NCBI RefSeq assembly: GCF_040050925.1
Contig: NZ_CP157390.1
Span: 744,001-808,000, forward strand
DNA length: 64,000 nt
From: Leifsonia sp. NPDC080035
GTDB taxonomy: Bacteria; Actinomycetota; Actinomycetes; Actinomycetales; Microbacteriaceae
Direction: 5' to 3'
The translations under genes and the position numbers were made by a program. Under the pieces are notes generated by a model. The model was given only the letters and a program-made list of their open reading frames with translations. It searched no databases and was not told where the DNA came from. Shown here piece after piece: positions 33,821-41,443 of the stretch (positions are counted from its first letter, which is position 1; every line of letters begins with the position of its first letter).

Positions 33821-35182
33821 TCAGAACGCCGCGTCCAGCTCCCGCTCGCGGGCCGACCCTGCCGCCTGGAACGCCACGCGGAGCGCCTCGCGAACGGACG
33901 CCGCCCGCTCGTCGATGCGCGTCGCGAAGCCGAGCCGCGTCGCCTCGGCCGCGCGCTGCTTGCCGCTGGAGACCGGCCGCACCTCGCCGGCGAGGCTGAT
34001 CTCGCCGAACGCGGCGAGGGTGTGCGGGATCGCCCGGTCCGTCGCCGCGGACGCGATCGCGAGGGCGATGGCGAGATCCGCGCCCGGCTCCGTCAGACGC
34101 ACTCCGCCGACGGTCGCGACGTACACGTCCTTGTCGCCCAGCCGGATGCCGGCCCGGCGTTCCAGCACCGCGAGCAGCATTGCGACGCGGGATGCGTCCA
34201 CTCCGTTCGTGACCCGGCGCGGGTTGGGCGCCGTCGTCGCGACGACGAGCGCCTGCACCTCGACCGGCAGTGGCCGCCGCCCCTCCATCGCCACCGTTAC
34301 GCACGTCCCCGAGACGGGCGTGGTGGTGCGGCTGAGGAACAGCCCGCTCGGGTCGGGCACCTCGGCGATGCCGTCGCCGGCCATCTCGAAGCAGCCCACT
34401 TCGTCCGTCGGGCCGAAGCGGTTCTTGAGCGCGCGCACGAAGCGCAGCGCCGTCTGCCGGTCGCCCTCGAACTGGCAGACCACGTCCACCAGGTGCTCCA
34501 GCAGGCGGGGGCCCGCGATCGAGCCGTCCTTGGTCACGTGCCCGACGATGAGGATGGGCAGGTCGCGTTCCTTGGCCACGCGGATCAGGGTGCTCGCCAC
34601 CTCGCGCACCTGACTGGGTCCGCCCGCGATGCCCTCCCCCGAGCTGCTGGACACGGTCTGCACCGAGTCGACGATGACGAGGGACGGCTGCACCGCGTCG
34701 ATCTGCCCGACGATGGTGGCGAGGTCGGTCTCGGACGCGAGGTAGAGCTGGTCGTGGATCGCCCCGGTGCGCTCGGCGCGCATGCGGACCTGGCTGACCG
34801 ACTCCTCCGCACTCACGTACAGGACGCGCTCGCGCTCCCGCGCAGCACGGGACGCCACCTCGAGCAGCAGTGTCGACTTACCGACGCCGGGCTCGCCGCT
34901 CAGCAGGATCGCCGCCCCGGGCACGATGCCGCCCCCGAGCACCCGGTCGAACTCGCCGATGCCGCTCGGCCGGCGCTGCATGGACTCCGCACCGATCTCG
35001 GTGATCGCGCGCGCCGCGCGATCCGTGCCGATCGTGACCGGCTTGAGCGCGCGCAGGACACCCGTCGGCGCCGTCGCCTCCGCCACCGTTCCCCACTCGC
35101 CGCACTCGCCGCACCGGCCCACCCACTTGGCCGCCGTCCAGCCGCACTCCGTGCACCGGTAGTTCACACTGGCCTTGGCCAC
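33821..35182 (-). CDS. radA: DNA repair protein RadA
   Basis: A 453-residue RadA/Sms ATPase that helps branch migration and processing of recombination intermediates. It has an N-terminal C4 zinc finger (C10, C13, C24, C27), Walker A GEPGVGKS (96-103), the RadA-specific KNRFG motif and a C-terminal Lon-like domain. The GTG start follows GAGGAGGTGCCC and gives the usual family length. The end is 8 bp from the SGNH gene stop (convergent). Confidence 0.95.
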   Translation of the reverse strand: MAKASVNYRCTECGWTAAKWVGRCGECGEWGTVAEATAPTGVLRALKPVTIGTDRAARAITEIGAESMQRRPSGIGEFDRVLGGGIVPGAAILLSGEPGVGKSTLLLEVASRAARERERVLYVSAEESVSQVRMRAERTGAIHDQLYLASETDLATIVGQIDAVQPSLVIVDSVQTVSSSSGEGIAGGPSQVREVASTLIRVAKERDLPILIVGHVTKDGSIAGPRLLEHLVDVVCQFEGDRQTALRFVRALKNRFGPTDEVGCFEMAGDGIAEVPDPSGLFLSRTTTPVSGTCVTVAMEGRRPLPVEVQALVVATTAPNPRRVTNGVDASRVAMLLAVLERRAGIRLGDKDVYVATVGGVRLTEPGADLAIALAIASAATDRAIPHTLAAFGEISLAGEVRPVSSGKQRAAEATRLGFATRIDERAASVREALRVAFQAAGSARERELDAAF

Positions 35183-35293
35183 GGGCACCTCCTCGATCGC
35201 TCCCACACTAGGTCGAGCCACCGTCATCCGACGCCCGGAGCGCGCAGGTGTGCGGAACTCGCTCCCGCGCCGCTGCGGTGGAGGAGGAACGGG

Positions 35294-35923
35294 CTACTTG
35301 AGGATGAACTGCTTGGTCTCCGCCGAAGCGATGCCGGCGACCGAGGTCTCCAGGTGGTACGAGGCGCCGCCCGCCGGCACCTGCTCGCGCTTCCCCTGGC
35401 AGGTGGCCGGGTCGCTGCGCGTACGGTCCCAGGTGATCGGCGTCTGCGAGGAGATCGTCTTGCCGGGCTGCAGCAGCACCTCGGCGTCCACCTTCTCGCT
35501 CTGGCAGTCGGTCGACTTCCAGTAGACCTCGGTGCCGCTGGTGATGGTGAAGACCTGCTGCGCGGTGCCGGCATCGATCTTGCAGGCGGTCGTTCCGGTG
35601 TTGGTGATGGAGACCGACAGCTGCGGGAGCTGTCCCGCGGAGTAGGTGGAGGCGTCCGTCACGGCGCCGACCTTCACGCTGGCCGGATCGCAGTCCTGGC
35701 CGCTCGCACTCGCGCTGGTGGTCGGGATGTTCGTCGCCGCAGCGGTCGGCTTCCCGCTGCTCGTCGTGACCGGCTTCGGCGTCTCCCCGTTCGAGGATCC
35801 CGGACGGACGACGATCAGCACGATGACCACGATGACGGCCAGCAGAGCGATCAGGAGGACGAGCCGGCGACGCCAGTACACACGGCTCGGTTGGGGGCCG
35901 ACAGGATGCTTGAACGTCGACAT
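35294..35923 (-). CDS. Conserved single-pass membrane protein, function unknown
   Basis: A 209-residue protein: a short basic cytoplasmic tail, one membrane segment at about residues 22-40, a Ser/Thr/Ala-rich linker and an external beta-rich domain of about 130 residues. That domain has three cysteines that could pair (DCDPAS, TACKID, DCQSEK) and a fourth (ATCQGK). The fold looks like a DUF4232 or Ig-like module, but this is only an impression. No function can be named. Confidence 0.75.
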   Translation of the reverse strand: MSTFKHPVGPQPSRVYWRRRLVLLIALLAVIVVIVLIVVRPGSSNGETPKPVTTSSGKPTAAATNIPTTSASASGQDCDPASVKVGAVTDASTYSAGQLPQLSVSITNTGTTACKIDAGTAQQVFTITSGTEVYWKSTDCQSEKVDAEVLLQPGKTISSQTPITWDRTRSDPATCQGKREQVPAGGASYHLETSVAGIASAETKQFILK

Positions 35924-35968
35924 GCCCGCAGCATAGCCGCGCCCTCGCCGAACCCCGGCGCGCCGCGC

Positions 35969-36511
35969 TCAGAGGTGCTTCAACATCCGGGTGTTGCCCA
36001 GGGTGTTCTGCTTGACCCTGGCCAGGTCGAGGAACTCCGCGACGCCCTCGTCGTGCGAGCGCACGAGCTCGGCGTACATCGCGGGGTCAACCGTCTCCTC
36101 GCCCATGTCCTCGAAGCCGTTGCGGCCGAAGAAACCCACCTCGAAGGTGAGGCAGAACAGCCGGGAGAGGCCGAGCTCCCTCGCGTCCTCCTCGAGGCGG
36201 GCGAGCAGGGCTCGCCCGACGCCCTTGCCGAGCCAGGCGTCGGCGACCGCGAGGGTGCGCACCTCGGCCAGGTCGCTCCACATGACGTGCAGGGCGCCGC
36301 AGCCGATCAGGTTCCCGTCGGCGTCCTCGGCGACCCGGAACTCCTGCACGGACTCGTAGAAGGTCACCGCCTCCTTACCGAGCAGGATCCGCCGGTTGAC
36401 CAGCGGCTCCACCAGCTCCTGGATGCGCGGCACGTCGCTCGTGCGCGCCCTCCTCACCACGAAGCCGCTCGTCGTCGGGTTCGTGGGCGCGGGGGCGGAA
36501 GACGAGGTCAC
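35969..36511 (-). CDS. argA: Short-form N-acetylglutamate synthase (GNAT)
   Basis: A 180-residue GNAT acetyltransferase of the actinobacterial stand-alone type that makes N-acetylglutamate, the first step of arginine synthesis. Marks are VRRARTSDVPRIQELVEP, the acetyl-CoA loop LGKGVGRALLARLEEDA and the C-terminal FGRNGFEDMGEETVDP block. The GTG start follows a Ser/Pro-rich lead. It lacks the kinase-like domain of classical ArgA, as expected for this group. Confidence 0.82.
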   Translation of the reverse strand: MTSSSAPAPTNPTTSGFVVRRARTSDVPRIQELVEPLVNRRILLGKEAVTFYESVQEFRVAEDADGNLIGCGALHVMWSDLAEVRTLAVADAWLGKGVGRALLARLEEDARELGLSRLFCLTFEVGFFGRNGFEDMGEETVDPAMYAELVRSHDEGVAEFLDLARVKQNTLGNTRMLKHL

Positions 36512-36622
36512 TCTGCAAGCCTAGCGAGGGCCGGGGCCGCGGAATCGCCGCATGCTAGCGTTGGACGTTCCCGGGACCGCTGCGGCCGGACCCCACTCGA
36601 GGCAGGAAATGGTGAGAACAAG

Positions 36623-37765
36623 GTGAGCGGTTTCGGTTCCGTGCGCAGATGGTTCAGCACGAACGGACCGGAGATCCTGACCTGGACGATCGTCGCCGTC
36701 ACGTGGGTGCTCTCCTACCTCTCCTATTTCCGCAGGGCCGGTCTGTTCTTCTACGACTCCCGGTACTACATGGCGTACTCGTTCCTGTTCGGCGGGGCGT
36801 CGCAGCAGGAGGCCCGCGACAGGACCGCGGAGTTCGCCGCGCAGTACCACATCCCGATGCCGGACGCGGCGTCCACGTTCGGCTGGGGTCTCGTGCAGCC
36901 GCGCGTCGTGCTGCCGACCCTCTCCGCACCCTTCGTCGACCTGTTCGGCCCCTTCGGGCTCGCGGTCATCCCCGCGGTCGCGACCATCATCTTCACGATC
37001 ATCGTGACCAGGATCCTGATGAAGCGCTACGGCAACCTCGCCGCGGTCGCGACCATGGTCATGGCGAATGCGAGCGTCCGCATCGTGGTGCTCATGACCG
37101 GGATGCTCACCGAGTCGCTGTCCGCCCTGTGGACGCTGCTCGCGCTGCTGCTCGCTTGGCGGTACATCCGCTCGCCGCGCTGGACGCTGCTGCTCCTGAT
37201 GGCGGTGGTCACGATCGTCTCCGCGTTCACCAGGCAGGCGACCCTCATCATGGCGGGGGCGTTCGTCGGCGCCTGGCTGCTCGGGATGCTGACCACCCTG
37301 CGCTGGAGGTCGCCGTGGATGTGGCCCGCCATCGTGGTCGGGGCGACCGCCGTGATCGTCCAGGTGGTCCAGACGGCGCTGTTCCCGTTCTCGCAGACCG
37401 ACCAGTTCCTCCGGATGACCGGGACGACCTCCCTCGGCGAAGCCCTGACCAGGGTGCCCGGCCTCGGCTTCCACCTGTTCGTCCTCGACGTGAACCAGTT
37501 CATCCGCGAGGACCAGATCCTCCTGCTGATGTTCTTCCTCAGCGTCGGAGCACTGTTCCTGTTCTGGAAGCGCGAGGAGGCGCACCTGCTGTTCGGTGCG
37601 ATGGTCGCCATCGGGCTCTACAACATCACCAACGGCAGCGCGACGGGATTCCGTTACGCGATCCCCGGCCTCGTCTTCTTCCTGCTCATCCTCGCGAAGC
37701 TGTTCCAGTCGACGGCGCGGACTCTGCCGCTGCGCCCCCGTGACGGAATACCCACAGACGCATGA
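36623..37765 (+). CDS. Polytopic membrane protein, GT-C glycosyltransferase-like
   Basis: A 380-residue protein with about nine predicted membrane helices. A loop after helix 1 contains YDSRYY, as in GT-C enzymes that use lipid-linked sugars and carry acidic residues in the first external loop. The GTG start is the only one that fits; its ribosome site is weak. It faces a GtrA-type gene and overlaps it by 80 bp at the 3' end. The neighbours point to cell-surface glycan assembly. Function is inferred only. Confidence 0.7.
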   Translation: MSGFGSVRRWFSTNGPEILTWTIVAVTWVLSYLSYFRRAGLFFYDSRYYMAYSFLFGGASQQEARDRTAEFAAQYHIPMPDAASTFGWGLVQPRVVLPTLSAPFVDLFGPFGLAVIPAVATIIFTIIVTRILMKRYGNLAAVATMVMANASVRIVVLMTGMLTESLSALWTLLALLLAWRYIRSPRWTLLLLMAVVTIVSAFTRQATLIMAGAFVGAWLLGMLTTLRWRSPWMWPAIVVGATAVIVQVVQTALFPFSQTDQFLRMTGTTSLGEALTRVPGLGFHLFVLDVNQFIREDQILLLMFFLSVGALFLFWKREEAHLLFGAMVAIGLYNITNGSATGFRYAIPGLVFFLLILAKLFQSTARTLPLRPRDGIPTDA

Positions 37766-38120
37766 CGAAGAAGTTGATGACGGCGACGAGGACCATCGTC
37801 GCCACCTTCGCGACGATCGGGGCGAGGCCGATGACCTCGGTGCCGAGCGCGACTCCCCCGGCGCTGAGGCCCAGGTTGACCACCACGAGGATGGAATAGC
37901 GCACCAGCGCTCCCTTGGACGCGCGCGCCCGGAAGACCAGGTCGCGGTTGCCGCGGTAGTTGACGACGAACGCCGTCAGGAACGAGATCACCGACGCCAG
38001 GGTCGGCCAGACGCCCAGCGTCACCAGCAGCCAGAAGACGCCGGCGTCGATCAGCGCGCTGGCGCCGCCGACCGCGAGGAAGACCAGGCCCTGCCGGACA
38101 TGCTCGCGGTCGATCGTCAT
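37686..38120 (-). CDS. GtrA-family membrane protein
   Basis: A 144-residue GtrA-like protein with four predicted helices and family marks FLAVGGASALIDAGVFWLL, NYRGNRDLVFR and FFVMRLWVF. GtrA proteins are thought to help move polyprenyl-linked sugars across the membrane. The ATG overlaps the upstream GT2 stop by 4 nt. The last 26 codons are antisense to the end of the GT-C-like gene. Confidence 0.88.
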   Translation of the reverse strand: MTIDREHVRQGLVFLAVGGASALIDAGVFWLLVTLGVWPTLASVISFLTAFVVNYRGNRDLVFRARASKGALVRYSILVVVNLGLSAGGVALGTEVIGLAPIVAKVATMVLVAVINFFVMRLWVFRHGGAAAESAPSTGTASRG

Positions 38121-39052
38121 TTCGGTGTCGCTTCGATGTCGAGCATGAATGCGTGCAGCAGGAACTGTATGCCGACCAGTGTCGGCGCGAGCGCCAGCAG
38201 CCAGGTGCCGGTCGAGACGGGGTCCGGCGTCGCCAGCCGGATCACGATCGCCCAGATCCCGACGATGACGCCGAAGACGAACAGCAGCGTCCCGAGCACG
38301 AACAGCAGGGCGATGGGCGAGAACGACCACAGCACGTACTTGTACCAGAACCGGCGCCAGAAGCCGCTCCACAGCGTCCCGAGCAGACGCGGGACCACCT
38401 GGTGCAGCCGGATGCCGGAGACCTCCGCTCCGTAGATCGCGGGGATGGGCACGTCGATGGCGCGGACGTTGTTGATGTTCAGCCAGATCAGGAGGTCGTT
38501 CTCGAACTCGTAGCGTTTCGCGACCTTGTCCAGCGGGACGAGGCTGAGCGCCTCCTTGGTGATCGCGGTGTAGCCGTTCTGCGGGTCGACGAGGTTCCAG
38601 TAGCCGGAGGAGAACTTGGTCATGAACGTGAGCACGATGTTGCCGAAGATCCGGTAGCGCGGCATCCCCGCGAAGCTGGAGCTTGAGAACAGCCGGTTCG
38701 CCTTGGAGAACCCGTAGCCGCTGTCCGTGATCGGGTTGAGCAGCTGCGGGAGGTAGTCCACATCCATCTGCCCGTCGCCCGCCATCACGACGCTGATGTC
38801 GGCGCCGAGCTCCATCGCCTTCTTGTGCCCGGTGATGATCGCCCCGCCGACGCCTTGGTTCACCTCGTGGTGGAGGACCGTCGTCCGCTCGGTCGCCGCC
38901 GCCTGTGCCACAGCGAGCGTGTCGTCGGGGCTGGCGTCGTCGATGACGATGATGTCGTCGACGATGTCCGGCATGGTGGCGATGACGTCGGCGATGTGCT
39001 TCTCTTCGCGGTACGCGGGCACGACGACGGCAACCCGATGATCCTTGTACAA
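38117..39052 (-). CDS. GT2-family polyprenyl-phosphate glycosyltransferase
   Basis: A 311-residue enzyme with an N-terminal GT-A domain (VVVPAYREEKHI, IDDASPDDT, MAGDGQMD as the DxD-like motif, and NGYTAITKEAL), followed by two C-terminal membrane helices. It resembles dolichyl/polyprenyl-phosphate mannosyl- or glucosyltransferases. The start is TTG with GGAG upstream, an uncommon choice. With GtrA and the GT-C-like protein it makes a plausible lipid-linked sugar pathway. Confidence 0.88.
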   Translation of the reverse strand: MYKDHRVAVVVPAYREEKHIADVIATMPDIVDDIIVIDDASPDDTLAVAQAAATERTTVLHHEVNQGVGGAIITGHKKAMELGADISVVMAGDGQMDVDYLPQLLNPITDSGYGFSKANRLFSSSSFAGMPRYRIFGNIVLTFMTKFSSGYWNLVDPQNGYTAITKEALSLVPLDKVAKRYEFENDLLIWLNINNVRAIDVPIPAIYGAEVSGIRLHQVVPRLLGTLWSGFWRRFWYKYVLWSFSPIALLFVLGTLLFVFGVIVGIWAIVIRLATPDPVSTGTWLLALAPTLVGIQFLLHAFMLDIEATPK

Positions 39053-39144
39053 CGGTCTCCTTCAGTAGACCCCGACGTAATTGCTTGCATTTGAGGCGGA
39101 AAATTCCCCGAGGCGTTCGCTCATCCTACCGATTCGGCAGGTCG

Positions 39145-40215
39145 TCAACGTCGGTAACGGGCCAGGACGGACGCCCCGAGATAGCGCAGCGGGGCGTCGC
39201 GACGCAGGACGTCGCCGAGCCGCGGAGTGAGCAGTCCGCCCACCGACAGGTGCGCCCTGCTGCGCCGGGCGAGGTCCGCGAGCGCGACCGGGTCGGCGTC
39301 CGCCGACACGAGCTCCGCGAGGAGGCGCGCGTCGTCGCGGGAGAGCACCCGGGCGAATCCGGGCGCGAGCTCCTCGAACACCCGCACAGCGTCACGGGCG
39401 ACGCGGATGTCTTCGGCCGTCAGCCGCGACCGCGCCTCCCTGCCGAGCGCCGCGACCAGTTGCACCCGGAAGAGCTTCGCCGCGATGCCGATGCGCGCGG
39501 CGTCGTCCAGCCCCGCCCAGAAGGACTCGCCGGGAAGCGCCGCGGCGAAGCCGAGCTCCTGCTCCATCGGCCACGCCACCTCGGTGACGCGGTCGAGCGC
39601 GTCCGGGGCGACCATGTAGGGGTGGCGCGCATCGGCCGCGACGATGCGGCCTCCTGAGAACCAGAGCCGCAGACCGGGGATGAGGTCCTCCGCCGTTCCG
39701 AGGCCGGGTGTCGGGATGGCCTTCTCCGCCAGCTCCGATCGGATGAGGCCCATCGTGCTGGTGCGGTAGGCCAGACGGTCTCTGGCCGGATCCAGCCGCG
39801 TGCGGAACGGCCGGCGCGGCGGTGTCGGGAAGTTCCTCGGCGTCCCCACCATCCGCATGGTCGGGATCACGATGTCGGCGTCGTGCGCGCGCTGGGTGCG
39901 CGTCCACGACTCGATGGCGCCGTCGGCGAGGTAGTCGTCGGAGTCGATCTTCATGAAGAACGGCGACTCCAGCCGCTCGAGGGCGTGCCGGAGCGGACCT
40001 GCAGGCGAGGGGATGCCGTCCTCGAACGCGAGCACGCTCACGCGCGGGTCTGCCCGGTGCTCGCCCAGCGCGGCCTCGATCTGGCTCGGGTCCACATTGT
40101 GCGCCACGACGACGAGCCGGATCGGCACGGAGGTCTGCAGGACCGACCGCGCGAGCCGCGCGACCGGCCGATGCACGGAATGGACGGGGACGAGGACGTC
40201 GACCGTTGGCGTCAT
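39145..40215 (-). CDS. GT2-like glycosyltransferase
   Basis: A 356-residue soluble protein with a GT-A start (VDVLVPVHSVHRPVARLARS) and the metal-binding motif KIDSDDY near residue 100. It then has HDADIVIPTMRMVG and a helical C-terminal third that is less conserved. It overlaps the upstream glycosyltransferase by 4 nt (ATGA), so the two act in one pathway, probably wall polysaccharide or teichoic-acid-type polymer synthesis. The sugar is unknown. Confidence 0.8.
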   Translation of the reverse strand: MTPTVDVLVPVHSVHRPVARLARSVLQTSVPIRLVVVAHNVDPSQIEAALGEHRADPRVSVLAFEDGIPSPAGPLRHALERLESPFFMKIDSDDYLADGAIESWTRTQRAHDADIVIPTMRMVGTPRNFPTPPRRPFRTRLDPARDRLAYRTSTMGLIRSELAEKAIPTPGLGTAEDLIPGLRLWFSGGRIVAADARHPYMVAPDALDRVTEVAWPMEQELGFAAALPGESFWAGLDDAARIGIAAKLFRVQLVAALGREARSRLTAEDIRVARDAVRVFEELAPGFARVLSRDDARLLAELVSADADPVALADLARRSRAHLSVGGLLTPRLGDVLRRDAPLRYLGASVLARYRR

Positions 40216-41345
40216 GACGCGACGGCGCCGGTCGCGATCCGGTCGACCGCGGCCGCCCAGACCGGGGTCTGGGTCTCCGCGGACAGGTCGCGCGCCGCCG
40301 CGTCGGAGTCGCGCTTCCACTGCTCGACCGTTGCCCGGTCGATCCCGCGCAGCACGTCGGCCAGGGCCTCGGCGGTGAAGTCCGCCGTGACGGCTCCGAG
40401 TCCCCGCTCGCCGAGGATCCGGACCATTTCCGGTGACGGGCCGATGATGAGGCCGAGCCGCGCCTGCACGTACTCGAAGAACTTGTTCGGCAGCGCGTAC
40501 GCGTTGTTGAAGTTGGTGGGGGCGAGGATGTGCAGCCCGACGTCGTACGTGTTCAGCGTCGGCACCAGCTCCGTGAACGGCACGGGCTCGTGGAAGCGGA
40601 TCCGCTCCACCCCGCTCGCGCGTTCCTTCAGCGAGTCGAGGTAGCCCGGGTCGTTCGGCGCCAGGTAGAAGTCGAGCGTCACCGGGGCGTCCACCTGCGC
40701 GACCGCGTCGATGAGGATCTCGAGCCGGCGGTTGCGCAGCGCGGCTCCCGCGTGGACGAGCCGGATCGTCTCGCCGACCGGCTGGACGGCGAGCTCGGCG
40801 AACGGCGGCGCGTTCATCACGACCGCCGGGGACAGCCCGAACACCGTGCGGTACTTGTCGGCGAGGCTCTGGCACACCGTGGACGTGGAGGCGGCGCGCC
40901 TGACGAACGTGCGGATCTGCCACGACAGGAACGGCGCGACGAACAGCCGGAAGCGCAGGAGCTCGGAGTTCTGCAGCGGCGCGTACTCGTGCAGGTCGGC
41001 GTGGAAGCCGCGGCGCGGCTTCAGCGCGGCCGCGGCGCCCGCCGCATCCACGTCGTTGGCGACGATCACGTCGACATCGCCCACCGGGAGGTTCTCCCGC
41101 ACCCACGACACCGCCGGGTTGTCGCGGTAGGCGCGACGCCACTGCCGGAGCATCACGGCCAGTCGCGGGTAGCGCCAGTACACGCGCTCATCCGGGATGC
41201 GGTAGTGCTGCACGACGCCCTCCGGCGCGGGACCGTAGCCGCAGGTCACGACGTCGTACGCGCCCTCGAACAGTGCGATCTGCTTCTGGACGCGGGGGTC
41301 GGAGACGAGCGTGGAGAAGGACAGGATCAGGATGCGCGCAGACAT
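40212..41345 (-). CDS. GT4-like glycosyltransferase
   Basis: A 377-residue GT-B fold protein. The N-terminal half starts ARILILSFSTLVSDPRVQKQ. The C-terminal half has the nucleotide-sugar region LVHAGAALRNRRLEILIDAV and NFNNAYALPNKFFEYVQARL, where the E of FFEY is the usual GT4 contact. The ATG is well placed. It is the first gene of a two-gene operon with the GT2-like enzyme. Confidence 0.85.
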   Translation of the reverse strand: MSARILILSFSTLVSDPRVQKQIALFEGAYDVVTCGYGPAPEGVVQHYRIPDERVYWRYPRLAVMLRQWRRAYRDNPAVSWVRENLPVGDVDVIVANDVDAAGAAAALKPRRGFHADLHEYAPLQNSELLRFRLFVAPFLSWQIRTFVRRAASTSTVCQSLADKYRTVFGLSPAVVMNAPPFAELAVQPVGETIRLVHAGAALRNRRLEILIDAVAQVDAPVTLDFYLAPNDPGYLDSLKERASGVERIRFHEPVPFTELVPTLNTYDVGLHILAPTNFNNAYALPNKFFEYVQARLGLIIGPSPEMVRILGERGLGAVTADFTAEALADVLRGIDRATVEQWKRDSDAAARDLSAETQTPVWAAAVDRIATGAVAS

Positions 41346-41373
41346 GACCCCAGAATCTTACCCGCACAGCATG

Positions 41374-41414
41374 AAACCGCCGAGTACGCGGATTCTCTGC
41401 GTACTCGGCGGTTT
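41374..41414. terminator. Strong hairpin terminator of clpC
   Basis: Sixteen-bp perfect arms (AAACCGCCGAGTACGC and its reverse complement) with a 9-base loop lie 30 bp after the clpC stop. T-runs on both sides suit termination of clpC on the minus strand. It stands between clpC and the glycosyltransferase operon start. Confidence 0.8.
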
Positions 41415-41443
41415 TCAGGCGAGTTTCTTCGTACTCGCGGGGT

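Noticed and set aside
33728..37765. A 1345-codon open frame on the plus strand across radA and its neighbours
   Set aside because: Only its last 380 codons (from GTG 36623) encode a plausible membrane protein; the rest is antisense to radA, the membrane protein at 35294 and the acetyltransferase and has composition typical of shadow frames in GC-rich DNA.
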